From Craterostigma plantagineum (lineage: Eukaryota > Streptophyta > Magnoliopsida > Lamiales > Linderniaceae), in contig JAPQWV010000689.1 of the NCBI GenBank assembly GCA_027422505.1, positions 1 to 64,000 of the forward strand: a DNA stretch of 64,000 nucleotides. Reading direction: 5' to 3'. Below, in pieces: positions 11,276 to 21,917 of this stretch. Each line of letters starts with the position of its first letter. Positions within the stretch are counted from its first letter, which is position 1. Below the pieces are notes generated by a model. The model had not been told where the DNA came from. It saw only the letters and a program-made list of their open reading frames with translations, and made no database searches. The position numbers were made by a program, and so were the translations under genes.

Positions 11276-12400
11276 TGTGCATTCTGGGTAACGCTTTATG
11301 CATTCTCGGTAACAGTTCATGCATTCTGGGTAACAATTTATGCATTATGGGTAACACTGTGCACCCTGCATTGCCCGAAAATGGCAACCTGCACCTTTTG
11401 GATTATAACTTTCGACCAGAATTCAAATGACCTTGATTCAAGCTCCGTTGATTAGCCAAATTAATGTATAACTTTTACTCTTTACGTTATTTCTGATTCG
11501 AATTCCATTGACCCAAAAATATGCCCGAAAAAGATTTACAGGTGCTTAGGGATGTTGTCCGAAAATGGCATTGCCTGAAAATGGCAACCTGCACCTTTTT
11601 TAGTATAACTTTCGATCTAAAATTCCAACGACTTTGATTCAAACCCCTGTGAATATCATCTTAATTATGTATAACTTTTATTATTTAAGTTTTCTGATTC
11701 GCTAATACCAAATCGATAACCCCTAAATTAATCGAAGTAATCGAAGACGAGTCCAACGGCCACGAGCAGCGACGACGAGGATGCTACAATTTGGTGCTAT
11801 GTGTATCTGATACTTATGTGTATGATGTTTCTGTTGAACAAACTTTGCTTCTTTTGAACACATGGTAACAATTATTTACAGTTTAATAACGATTTTGATA
11901 CTCCAAATAACAGATTGCATAATCGAAGTAACAGTGTTGGCACAGTAAAAATGTACCCTAATTATTGGGGTCGATCGTATTTCCGCGAAAACGTCGGACG
12001 AACGAGCAACCGAGCTGCCCATACTATGGGCACTTCGAATTTATCCATATTAGATGTAATCGTTGCCAAAAACGGCTTTGATTTCATCTTATTTTCGCGA
12101 AATTAGAACCCTAAATAGAAAGATAAAACTCATACAAATCTTACATCTTGCTTCGTCAATACACAATACATCCTACCTTACATGCCGAAATTGGTTGGTT
12201 AATGGACATTCGAAATTTTGGAGCTCGATTCACTGTACAAGCGAGATTCGTAAAATAAATATTCTCTGTCGATAACAATTTCTGCATCATAGTAACAGAT
12301 AAGGGATGGAAAATAACAGTCCACCGGACATTCATAACAATATAATCTAACGGAATAACAGAAAGTCGCCGAATAATAACTCTTAGTTCAGTATGTTAGG
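11276..12400 (+). repeat. 3' LTR-like region with internal tandem duplication
   Basis: It begins TGTGCATTCTGGGTAAC after the polypurine tract and repeats that motif four times up to about 11360. A roughly 200-base unit starting GCCCGAAAATGGCAACCTG (about 11370) is repeated imperfectly at about 11570. The end lacks the U5-like sequence and the CA border seen at 4026, so this copy seems truncated or belongs to a different subfamily. The right border is a guess. Confidence 0.55.
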
Positions 12401-12841
12401 AAGGGTATTTTCGTCATTACATATTCTTATCCCTTGTCTCTGCCATTTTGAAGAAACTGGTCCTTTAAACTATTGGGAGATCTGACAGGCCTGAACAAAC
12501 TTGATGAGTAGGGTCTGACTACAAATTTCCCCTAAATGTATGCTACGTCAGACAGAAAATTCATTTATGTACAAAGCAATTTACAGAGCCCCACAGCTGT
12601 AATCATAAAATATGCACGACGAGAAAAATCCCATCTCAACAAGGGACAAAAAAACGTGAACATCGAAAAGAAGAACAACGATAAATTATTACAGTAAGCC
12701 CAACACGTTATTACGTACCCCAAAAGGTTAGGAAACCTAGGAAACCTTAAAGCAAAGAGGTACAAAAACAAATCCAACCCAAATCAAATACGACATATAC
12801 AAATACAAATTTTACATTTAAATAAAAAACAACCGAGGAGA

Positions 12842-13162
12842 TTAAACCCTTTCTGTTCCAAAATCTCCGTACACGGAGATTTTTCCCATAAGCATCTTAA
12901 CGTGTTCTATGTACTCCCTAGCACGGCCGACTGCTTCAGCCTCAAGCTCGCCGAGCTGAACGCTGAGCCTCTCCTCAGCCTCCTCGGCGACGGCGACGCG
13001 CCGCCATGCTAGCTCGAGCTCCCTCTTCACTGCTTCTTCTCTCTGTAAGCTGTTCTTCAGCTCTCTTTCGAGTTCTTGGTTCCTCTTTCGGAGATGGGCT
13101 AGTGATGTGCTTTCATCGCTGTTTGTTTTGTTTCTCTGTAATAGAAACGTTGACGAAGCCAT
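12842..13162 (-). CDS. LSU (response to low sulfur) small coiled-coil protein
   Basis: This is a single-exon frame of 106 residues starting MASSTFLLQ; an upstream in-frame ATG at 13207 is less likely. The body is a heptad-rich coiled coil (LRKRNQELERELKNSLQREE). It is followed by the family signature VAEEAEERLSVQLGELEAEAV and an AREY segment, as in Arabidopsis LSU1-LSU4. LSU proteins are about 95-105 residues, intronless and cytosolic or nuclear. They are induced by sulfur starvation and other stresses and act as interaction hubs, so length and structure fit. The N-terminal 20 residues are not conserved. A TATA box lies 121 bases upstream of the start. Confidence 0.86.
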   Translation of the reverse strand: MASSTFLLQRNKTNSDESTSLAHLRKRNQELERELKNSLQREEAVKRELELAWRRVAVAEEAEERLSVQLGELEAEAVGRAREYIEHVKMLMGKISVYGDFGTERV

Positions 13163-13282
13163 AGTATGTATGTAAGAGATTATTAAGGTTGTTTTGTTTC
13201 TGGGCAATACGTTATACCATCAAAAAGGGAAATGGATTGATGATTATAGTGTGTGATTGCCGATGGAAGCTAAAGCATGGGG

Positions 13283-13291
13283 GTTTTATAG
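13283..13291 (-). promoter_or_regulatory. TATA box of LSU gene
   Basis: CTATAAAAC on the minus strand, about 120 bases before the chosen start codon, is well placed for a transcript start near 13255. Confidence 0.6.
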
Positions 13292-13299
13292 CTGTAGTT

Positions 13300-15540
13300 A
13301 GTAGACTTTTACGTTACTAAATGTATTTTCTCTTTTATGCGCGAAAGAACAGTTCCTAATTTATGGCAATTTTCACGAGGACACGCCACTTACATCATCG
13401 TCCTTGACTTTTATCAGAAAGATTGATTCCCTCTCCCATGGATCAATTACTTTAGACAAACGCAAGTACGTCTCCAATTAGGCGATCTTTATTCATTGAT
13501 TAACATAAAATATTAATTAGAAATCCCGTCGAATGATCAAACATGAAACGCTGTAAATATAGAAATAAATCTTCAGTGGTAAATTATTGTTATCATTATT
13601 ATTATCTTTTTCGAACGTACTATATATATATATATATATATATAGGTTATTTGACTTTGATCCCTAAAAAGGGAGTGTAAAAAACCTGTCTAGGTTCAAT
13701 GCATTTTGTGTTCTCAAGCCAAACGTGGAGTATTGTATTTCTTCCCCTGTAGAAGGGGCCGTGTATCTGATAGAGAGACACGCCCCTTCACGCCAACAAA
13801 AATATATGAACTAATAAAATATAATTATCCAAATAAAGATAATCAGCTAAACATACAAAGAAATTGTAACAATAACATATATTAAGAACAATATTAGAAA
13901 TGTCGCATCAGCTCAAACAGGCCAAGAATGTCTTTTTCTAACGTGAAATTTTTAAGCTGATAAGAAGATAACTTTATCACGATGTGGATGTGTACTAGTT
14001 ATAAAACCGAGGACCTAAATGTTGACTCTAATATTGAGGTAACACTAAACCCAAAACAGAATGCACAGCGGACTTAAACCTCACATAGTTTCGCACATCG
14101 GAAATAACTAATAACTAGTAATGAAAGACGATCGACACACGAGATCTAAATTGTGCAGCAGGTTGTAATACAAGCTGGGATCCTCATGGCAAAATTCCAC
14201 TAATGAAAATGAATTACAAAAAGAACACGCCTAGAAAAACGAATCTTACGATCCTACCAAAACTACAAAGTCTTACGACTTTTGCAAAGACAAAGTAGGC
14301 TAAAAAAGATGAACGCTCTCTCGTTCTTTTCAGATCTCGTTCGCTCAAAGTCTCTCGTGTGTTTCGCTCGTTGTCGCTCAAAAGTTACTACGTAAAAAGC
14401 TCTTCCAAGTTCCTCGTGCCGAGCTCTTTTTGGCAGCTCGAAATCTCCTTTTTATTTATAGGTCTTGACTCCCTATTGAATTGATAAAAGATCTCTTGAG
14501 AATCTCCTAAAATATCTCCTTGAAGATCTCTTCAAATATAGTAAATATTTAGTTTGAATCTTCTCATATAATCGGTTGATCCCATATCTTACATCTTGGT
14601 AGATGTAATCTCCTATTTTGGGCATGTAACACAACGATCTTTGTATCTTCTATTGTTGGTAAGTGCATTCACTTATTTTGGGCAAGAAAGACAAAAAATT
14701 TCCATATCTTCCACATTAACAATTTACGCGTTTAATTTATAACATACAACGTGCATCTCTAGTTAAATATCAAATTGTCTAGTGGACGAAATCAAAGAAG
14801 GAACAAGCATTTTTTGCCCAACTAGAACTAAGAACCGTGTAATCCAAAGAGAGAGACTTAAGGATGCATTTGGATTCATGTATTTAAACGAGAATAGCGT
14901 GATTTTAAATTACAAATTCCAAATTTATTCGATAACATTGGGATTTCAAAATCTATATTTTGGGAACACGATTCGTCTTCTTCAAGTGGACCAAGATTAC
15001 AGAACATTCTGGCCGAAACTCAAATCACAGGTGAATATGACTACTATTATCCCAATCGATTGGAGCATTAAAAATCAGAAAGACATAAACAGAGCTAAGC
15101 TTGATATATAAGCCTCGTACTTCCCAACCCAACCAAGTCTTACCTTCTGAAGAAACTTCAATGCGATATACATATGATGGTACGATAAAGTAGGTCGTAG
15201 GCATAAACTAAGCTAATAAGCCTTTGCTATCATTCAATACGCACGTTTCTTCTTACGTTAACCATTATTTGCAGAAAATTCTAATATATAAAAATATTAC
15301 ACACGCACCAAAGATCGTCCTCGCAGCAGAACAGTCACAGTTTTATGAAAAATTAGCATCAACGAAACAATTCATCTGCCATATATTAACTCAGCTTTGA
15401 TCGAAGAACAGAACATTCTTACCAGCTAAACATACCAAGAATTAAAGTCATTGTCTTTTTTACTCTTCTGACATTGTGCAAGCAGTATGTATCCTCACAC
15501 AGAGACAACAATAATAATCAGAGACTAAATAAGATATCCG
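13300..15540. other. Intergenic, no supported gene; LTR-like remnant
   Basis: A TA-dinucleotide run lies at 13621-13644. From about 14200 to 14720 the minus strand looks like a plant retrotransposon LTR: it starts TGTTAATGTGGAAGATATGG near 14720, with repeated GAGATC/TATCT stretches and a GA-rich transcript-leader-like part. No partner LTR or coding domain was found. The 109-codon frame at 14782-15111 resembles nothing known and is probably chance. Confidence 0.35.
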
Positions 15541-15544
15541 ATCA

Positions 15545-16765
15545 TCAAGAGAACATACCAATGTGGTCCTGATTCGAAACGTTACTACTACTAGGATAGT
15601 TGATAATCTTCCTCAAGATCAATGTCCTAGCCATCCTTGTCTCCTGAGAACACTTATCTGCATACTTGCTCAAATCCCTCACTTTCTTCACAAACCCTTC
15701 GACCTTCGCCTTGATTTCTTCCACCGAGAATGCTATCATTGCCTCGTCATCGCCCGTAATAGCAAACTCAGCGTCCCTAACAAACCCTTCGATCTCGACC
15801 CTCAATCTCTCCACAAGAGCCCTAATTCCATCCAAGTCCTTCACCACAACGTAAGTCCCAAGCTGCATGGCTCCAACGACCTCCTTCTGGCCCTTCAAAT
15901 CAACTTCGTACTTCTTCCAAATGGAATTCATCCACCGACCCATGGAGCCCAAAGGCACAGCCGCGGCGGCGGCCATGGCCGCCACCAAGGGAGGTGCAGA
16001 GACGGCGGCGGCCACCACTGAGCATATAAGCACGGTGGCAAAGGCCACCACGAAGATGACGTTGCTGACCCTTCTCCAGCCCTTCAATTTCCCTAGTTTG
16101 GCGTCGAGCTTCTTCTTTTTCGCGTGTAGTCTTGCCAGCATCTTCGTCTGATGGTCGTAGACTGAGTTGAAGGCTTTGGAGAATTCTTCCCCAAATGGGT
16201 CGGCGACGAGGCTCAAACCCTTCAACTCTTCTAGGGTTTTGGCGTACTTGCCTTCGATTGCGGCGGCGGCGGACCCAATTTGGGAATCTTCGGAGCGTTC
16301 CTCTTCGAACTTGTTGACCACGACGTTGATCAAGGACTCTATGTGCCCGGCGCGCCTGAGGCAGGAATCGAGGGAAGTGCAGAAATCTAGGGTTAGTAGG
16401 CTGTTGTGGAAGTAGTCGTCGACCAGATCGGACAATTCGGGGTTTTTCCAGACGTCCCTTTTGTTCTGTAGGATCATCTTCACCACCTCTTGGTTCATTT
16501 CGAACAGAGACTCGGCGACTTGAGAGAGGGACTCCAGCGAAAGCGCGCGCACGTCTAAGCCGACGGCGATGGAGTTTATGGCCTGGGAAGTGCGGAGCTG
16601 TACGGACGAGTCGAAGCTGCGGAGGGTTGGGTCGGCTTGGCACGCGGCTTCGTAGGAGCTGAGATCGGCTGAGGATGAGGTCAGGTTTGGAGGAATCGCC
16701 GGCGGATGGGTTTCGGGTCGGTCCGACGAATCGGGTCGTGTGGGTCGGCTCGTTCGGCTGCCCAT
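15545..16765 (-). CDS. UPF0496 (DUF677, At14a-like) membrane protein
   Basis: The frame has 406 residues and starts MGSRTSRPTR. The N-terminal 35 residues are Pro/Ser-rich. The helical DUF677 body follows, with SYEAACQADPTLRSFD, LSQVAESLFEMNQEVV, DYFHNSLLTLDFCTSLD and FGEEFSKAF motifs typical of UPF0496 proteins. Two adjacent hydrophobic helices at about residues 233-258 and 260-275 form the family's membrane hairpin after a Lys-rich AKKKKLDAKLGKLKGWRR segment. Family members are plant plasma-membrane or cytoskeleton-linked proteins of 370-400 residues with poorly known function. The last codons (about IGMFS) include a GTATGT splice-donor-like sequence, so a spliced C-terminus is possible. 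The 5' leader is GA/CA-rich (16900-16960). Confidence 0.88.
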   Translation of the reverse strand: MGSRTSRPTRPDSSDRPETHPPAIPPNLTSSSADLSSYEAACQADPTLRSFDSSVQLRTSQAINSIAVGLDVRALSLESLSQVAESLFEMNQEVVKMILQNKRDVWKNPELSDLVDDYFHNSLLTLDFCTSLDSCLRRAGHIESLINVVVNKFEEERSEDSQIGSAAAAIEGKYAKTLEELKGLSLVADPFGEEFSKAFNSVYDHQTKMLARLHAKKKKLDAKLGKLKGWRRVSNVIFVVAFATVLICSVVAAAVSAPPLVAAMAAAAAVPLGSMGRWMNSIWKKYEVDLKGQKEVVGAMQLGTYVVVKDLDGIRALVERLRVEIEGFVRDAEFAITGDDEAMIAFSVEEIKAKVEGFVKKVRDLSKYADKCSQETRMARTLILRKIINYPSSSNVSNQDHIGMFS

Positions 16766-17285
16766 CTTGGGATAATCTGCTCACTGATCTGAGTGTTTTT
16801 TGAGGATTTGTTTTCGCTGATTGTTTTTTCTGCAATTTGGTTTATCTTGCGCGCTGAATCTTCTTCGGCGCTGTTGACTGTACAAGGAAGAAAAAGAACG
16901 CGGAGGAAGAAGTGAGAGAGAGCAGTGTGTATGTGTTGTGTGTGTGTGTGTGTGTTTTCTTTTTGTTGGTTTGTGAATGCTTTTCAATAATTAATTAAAA
17001 AATAAAATGGTCGAAGGAAAGTGTGCGTTGACTTGAATGTTGTTGAATTGTGGGAATCTTCTTGGGACTTTCCGAATGATGCAATAGCTTTCCTGGTAAT
17101 TAGGTAGTTGGATGGGTTGAGTAATGAGTTGGATTACTTTCTCTATTTAAAAAAAAAAAATATTGTATTTTGTTGATTCATTAATGATAACTCGGATGAA
17201 ATTTGGGTGTCGTTTTGCCATCTAACTGGCATTTTATTACATATGAACCGTTATAAATATTAGTCCAGGCTTTGTAGTTCATGAA

Positions 17286-17357
17286 GTCGTTGTAGTATAG
17301 TGGTAAGTATTCCCGCCTGTCACGCGGGTGACCCGGGTTCGATCCCCGGCAACGGCG
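17286..17357 (+). tRNA. tRNA-Asp (GUC)
   Basis: The 72-base cloverleaf has acceptor GTCGTTG/CAACGGC with discriminator G, A box TAGTATAGTGG, anticodon GTC at 17319-17321 in a CCTGTCACG loop, and B box GGTTCGATCC. There is no intron, and a T-rich stretch follows for termination. Its 3' end is the exact complement of the primer site of the gypsy element at 4032-4050. Confidence 0.98.
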
Positions 17358-17369
17358 ATTAAATTTTAT

Positions 17370-18204
17370 TTTTTATTAATTCACATCGGCCAATTCTCAT
17401 AAATGGGCTACAAGCTCATCCAAACTAATTTTAGCCCATTAACTAAAAAATATTCAATTTTTTTAAAATATACTAAAGATAAGCGCATGTTTTAAGCCCA
17501 TTAACTAATTTTAGCCCATTAACTAAAAATATTCACTTCGGCTCCTCCGTTACACAATTAGCGCATGTTTTAATCGATGCTATAATATATAAATGCAGTT
17601 TATTTAGGGCAACTTAATATAGTAAATAGCGAGCCAACCAACTTCAATAGAATGTCATAAAAAACGGTTAGTATGTTTTTTTTTATATATTTTAAGAGAC
17701 AATATTTAATATATACTTCCTATCTAACTTGAAAATTACTACTTATATAGTAAGAAATCGGTAGGAAAATTTGGTGAAGACAACACAATTAAAACTATTT
17801 TACCCGAAAAAATGAAACTGGAAAGAATGACGGGTAAGATGAACAGTGGAGATGTTATGGTTATTAGAAGATATATAACGGAGGAGCATGTATTCTTTAC
17901 AAGCATGATATATAGTGAAAGGTCGAATTACTCTAATATTCTGCTTATAACAAGGTTGGTTTGTAATTTCGATGAAAGCTTTTTCCGCTTAGTTAGACAT
18001 GCATGGAGGTATGTAATATAGGTTGGAGACGATATATATATATATATATATATAGATATGATTAAAATGATTTTTGTGCTATTATGCATTGAACAGAAAT
18101 AATGATATATTTTTACTCACTAAATTTTAACAATCAACTGCACTGAGAATACATATTTTTTAAAACAATACATAACAGCTTTTGTTATCTGTACCTCCAC
18201 TTTT
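17370..18204. other. AT-rich intergenic, no gene seen
   Basis: Short duplicated phrases (TTAGCCCATTAACTAA at about 17430 and 17510) and a TA run at 18029-18052 are present. The 69-codon frame at 17812-18021 has no recognisable features. Confidence 0.5.
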
Positions 18205-18251
18205 ATTTATTATCTATTTAAAGATAAATTTGTGGAAGTTACAGCTTGAAC

Positions 18252-18262
18252 GTCCCACATCG
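18252..18262 (+). promoter_or_regulatory. Upstream sequence element (USE) of small-RNA gene, copy A
   Basis: GTCCCACATCG matches the plant snRNA USE consensus RTCCCACATCG exactly. It lies 21 bases before the TATA box. That short spacing marks RNA polymerase III genes such as U6, whereas Pol II snRNA genes use about 33 bases. Confidence 0.88.
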
Positions 18263-18283
18263 ATTCGTAATATGATGCTTTTG

Positions 18284-18291
18284 TTTATATA
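18284..18291 (+). promoter_or_regulatory. TATA box of small-RNA gene, copy A
   Basis: TTTATATA lies 21 bases after the USE and 23 bases before the predicted transcript start at about 18315, as in plant U6-type promoters. Confidence 0.85.
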
Positions 18292-18314
18292 TTACATTAT
18301 CAAATATACGGGCC

Positions 18315-18536
18315 ACTGGCGAGGGCTGAGGTTGCCACGAATAGTTGAACCCTAAACCTTCTCTCTGCTTATCAGAGACCATGTAATAAAAGATGGTTAT
18401 TTCGCCCGAGATTTTCCCTCACTAAATGAAAAATAATCTCCGATGCCGCGCGTGTGGTTCCAACCTCAGTGTTGTCTGTGTCTGACTCGTAGGTGGTGGG
18501 CCCGCTTGGCGCGTGATTTAGCGTCCCTCACCTTTT
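18315..18536 (+). ncRNA. Telomerase RNA-like gene, copy A
   Basis: The roughly 222-nt transcript is predicted between a Pol III USE/TATA promoter and a TTTT terminator (18533-18536). Near the 5' side is AACCCTAAACC (18348-18358), one and a half complements of the plant telomere repeat TTTAGGG, as expected for a telomerase template. The template is enclosed by CTGAGGTT (18326-18333) pairing with AACCTCAG (18462-18469). The ends pair as GGCGAGGG (18318-18325) with CCCTCACC (18525-18532), with one mismatch. A hairpin TCTCTG/CAGAGA follows the template. GAGATT (18408-18413) pairs with AATCTC (18435-18440) around a loop with U-rich and A-rich runs, as in the pseudoknot region. Known plant telomerase RNAs are about 260-270 nt and Pol III made. 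The identification is by inference; this copy is shorter than copy B at 62538-62799. Confidence 0.78.
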
Positions 18537-19254
18537 ACTTTTTCGTCTTTCTTATTGGGTAAATTCCTTATCAGTCTCCATTCAAGTTTAAACTTCCTCT
18601 TAAATATCCTTCGAATTTTTTCTTCCTGATCAGTGTCCATTTGCGAAAAGTTTCCTGCTTAATACCCAAAATGCGTGAAAAGACGAGAATAACCCTTCCT
18701 TAAGGATTTAAAAAACTTTCAGATTATTGCATCACATGTAGCAAGTATTATACCATGAAAACAACTAATTATACCCAAAATCGAACATATAATTTTACCA
18801 ATAAAAATAGATATTATACCAATTGTTTCAATTTTATACCAAGTCAAATTTAAAATTATTATACCGATTGTTATTATTATTATACCAACAAATAGTGTTA
18901 TTATAATTTTTATGTATGAAATAATCTTTGCACATCATACTACGAACGGCAATATTATATCAACAAAAGGGAATATTATACCAACAAATGTTCAAATAAT
19001 TATACCAATAAATTCAATTATTATACCAATAAATAAACTAATTTTTATATTATTATTTTTTCACTCAATTTCTGACTATTATACCAACAAAAGATCGCAT
19101 TATACCAACTGTTTTAGCTATTCTACCCGAATTACTTTGCATAACATCGTACCAAAAAACTTGTCTATTATACCACCAATTTCTGGTATAATAGCAAAAT
19201 TAGTTGGTATAATCTCCGATTTTGCTGCATAAAATTAATATGACTACATTAATT

Positions 19255-20540
19255 GGTATAATAACGAAGAAAGATGGTATAATAACGAAAATATATGGTA
19301 TAATTTTCACAATTTCTGGTATAATTGCAACAATTAGTTGGTATATAATTCAATTTCGCTGTATAAAATTAAAATAACAATATTTATTGGTATAATAACG
19401 AAAATAGATGGTATAATCTCCTCAATTTCTGGTATAATAGCAAAATTAGTTGGTATAATCTCCAATTTTACTGTATAAAATTAATATAACTATATTAATT
19501 GGTATAATAACGAAGAAAGATGGTATCACAACGAAAATATATGGTATAATTTTCACAATTTCTGGTATAATTGCAAAACTTAGTTGCTATATAATTCAAT
19601 TTCGCTGTATAAAATTAAAATAACAATATTTATTGGTATAATAACGAAAATAGATGGTATAATCTCCTCAATTTCTGGTATAATAGCAAAATTAGTTGGT
19701 ATAATCTCCAATTTTGCTGTATATAATTAATATAACTATATTAATTGGTATAATAACGAAGAAAGATGGTATCATAACGAAAATATGTGGTATAATTTTC
19801 ACAATTTTTGGTATAATTGCAAAAATGAGTTGCTATATAATTCAATTTCGCTGTATAAAATTAAAATAACAATATTTTTTGGTATAATAACGAAAATAGA
19901 TGGTATAATCTCCTCAATTTCTGGTATAATAGCAAAATTAGTTGGTATAATCTCCAATTTTGCTGTATAAATTAATATAACTATATTAATTGGTATAATA
20001 ACGAAGAAAGATGGTATCATAACGAAAATATATGGTATAATTTTCACCATTTCTGGTATAATTGCAACAATTAGTTGCTATATAACTCAATTTCGCTGTA
20101 TAAAATTAAAATAACAATATTTGTTGGTATAATAACGAAAATAGATGGTGTAATCTCCTCAATTTATGGTATAATAGCAAAATTAGTTGGTATAATCTCC
20201 AATTTTGCTGTATAAAATTAATATAACTATATTTATTTGTATAATAACGAATAAAGATGGTATAATAACGAAAACATATTGTATAATTTTCACAAATTCT
20301 GGTATAATTGCAAAAATTAGTTGCTATATAATTCAATTTCGCTGTATAAAATCAAAACAACAATATTATTGGTATAATAACGAAAATAGATGGTATAATC
20401 TCCTCAATTTCTGGTATAATAGCAAAATTAGTTGGTATAATCTCCAATTTTGCTGTATAAAATTAATATAACTATATTTATTTGTATAATAACGAATAAA
20501 GATGGTATAATAACGAAAACATATGGTATAATTCAATTTT
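19255..20540 (+). repeat. 246-bp tandem repeats inside MULE
   Basis: The unit beginning GGTATAATAACGAAGAAAG starts at 19255, 19501, 19747, 19992, about 20238 and about 20483, a period of 245-246 bases. Each unit is itself made of 25-35 base sub-units around GGTATAAT. At about 20545 the orientation flips. Confidence 0.9.
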
Positions 20541-20544
20541 GTTG

Positions 20545-21130
20545 TATATTAATTTTATACAGCAAAATTAGAGATTATACCAACTAATTTTGCTATTATA
20601 CCAGAAATTGAGAATATTATACCATCTATTTTCGTTATTATATCAATAAATATTGTTATTTTAATTTTATACAGCGAAATTGAATTATATACCAACTAAT
20701 TTTTGCAATTATCCAGAAATTGTGAAAATTATACCGTACGTTTTCGTTATTATACCATCTTTCTTCGTTATTATACAAATAAATATAGTTATATTAATTT
20801 TATACCGCAAAATTAAAGATTATACCAATTAATTTTTGTTACTATACAAATAAATATTGTTATTTTAATTTTATACAGCGAAATTGAATTATATAGCAAC
20901 TAATTTTTGCAATTATACCAGAAATTGTGAAATGTATACCATATATTTTCGTTATTATACCATCTTTCTTCGTTACTATACCAATAAATATAGTTATATT
21001 AATCTTCTACAGCAAAATTGGAGATTATACCAACTAATTTTGCTATTATACCAGAAATTGAGGAGATTATACCATCTATTTTCGTTACTATACCAATAAA
21101 TATTTGTTATTTTAATTTTATACAGCGAAA
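20545..21130 (-). repeat. Inverted block of the same 246-bp repeat
   Basis: The reverse complement of the repeat unit runs for a little over two units here, so 20000-21130 forms a near-perfect palindrome centred at about 20545. Outside it, 18740-19190 has the repeat word in TATACC orientation and 21170-21740 in GGTATA orientation. Confidence 0.85.
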
Positions 21131-21917
21131 TTGAATTAGTTGACTTAATGTTGATGCTGTGAGTATAATTCCATATATAGTGTTTTTAAGTACAATATTT
21201 GAAACAGTTGGTATAATATCAACTTCTGTTAGTATAATTGTCAGAAATTGGATTGAAACATCATAATGTAATAAATTGGTTTGTTGGTATAATATTATGC
21301 TCTGCTGGTATAATTTTCAGAATACTTTTATGGTTAAATTTTCGTAGTTGTTGGTATAAGTGTCGGTCTGTGTGGTATAATTTGAGTATTTCAGATTTAA
21401 CAATAACTTAAAATTACATTATTTACTGGTATAATGTTGATATCATATGTTATAATTAATTATTTTTAGGTACTTTTTGAATATTTTGTTGGTGAAATTT
21501 TGGATTTTGATGGTATAATTTTCGTCTTTGTGGGTATAATGTAGAAAGATCAATTCGTATGATAACTCTTATTTCTTAGTATAATTTTGACATCTATTGG
21601 TATAATACTCTTAAATTTAACTAGATATGATAATGTCAGCTGTTGGTATAATAACTATGTCTATTAGCAAAATAGTATATTTCTTCTGTGGTATAATAAC
21701 ATCTTTTGTTGGTAGAATAATCGCATCTCATGGTATAATATTCTGAAAATTGTTTTGCAATTGTAAAGAAAGGTTATTTCCGTCATTTCAATGTTTGGGG
21801 TATTAAATAGAAAACTTTTCGCAGATGGGTACTGATCAGGAAGAAAAAATTCGAAGGGTATTTAAGAGGAAGTTTATAGTTGAAAGGTGATTGATAGGGA
21901 ATTTACCCTTTCTTATT

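Larger units (their letters stand above)
2640..12400 (+). mobile_element. Degenerate Athila-like Ty3/gypsy LTR retrotransposon
   Basis: The order is 5' LTR-like region, tRNA-Asp primer site, gag, protease, reverse transcriptase, RNase H, integrase, long 3' non-coding stretch, polypurine tract and 3' LTR-like region. The gag start, the long gag-protease linker and the reverse transcriptase motifs are of the Athila type. Coding frames are broken many times (stops and frameshifts in gag, protease, RNase H and integrase). The two LTR-like regions resemble each other only in short motifs, so outer borders are approximate and no target duplication could be assigned. Confidence 0.9.
18557..21908. 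mobile_element. Mutator-like fold-back element (MULE), non-coding, 3.35 kb
   Basis: Terminal inverted repeats of about 150 bases start GGGTAAATTCC at each end (18557-18705 and 21765-21908). They are flanked by a perfect 9-base target duplication TTTCTTATT (18548-18556 and 21909-21917), the size typical of Mutator-like elements. No transposase frame exists. The interior is built almost entirely from GGTATAAT-containing repeats in alternating orientation. It inserted 12-20 bases behind the terminator of the telomerase RNA-like gene. The paralogous locus near 62520 has the same flanks without it. Confidence 0.93.

Noticed and set aside
14782..15111. 109-codon plus-strand frame
   Set aside because: AT-rich, no domain, no promoter or splice context; low-complexity neighbourhood suggests a chance frame.
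15900..16835. 311-codon minus frame overlapping UPF0496
   Set aside because: It is the GC-rich shadow of the UPF0496 coding sequence in another frame, Arg/Pro-rich and without family resemblance.
18315..18536. U6, U3, MRP or 7SL RNA as identity of the Pol III gene
   Set aside because: No U6, U3 or 7SL core sequence is present, and the telomere-complement stretch inside an enclosing stem fits telomerase RNA better. RNase MRP RNA was considered, but its conserved core was not recognised.
18912..21099. Several Ile/Asn/Tyr-rich frames
   Set aside because: They are products of the GGTATAAT repeats of the fold-back MULE, not genes.
19040..21130. CRISPR-like array
   Set aside because: Eukaryotic satellite-type repeat with no uniform spacer structure.
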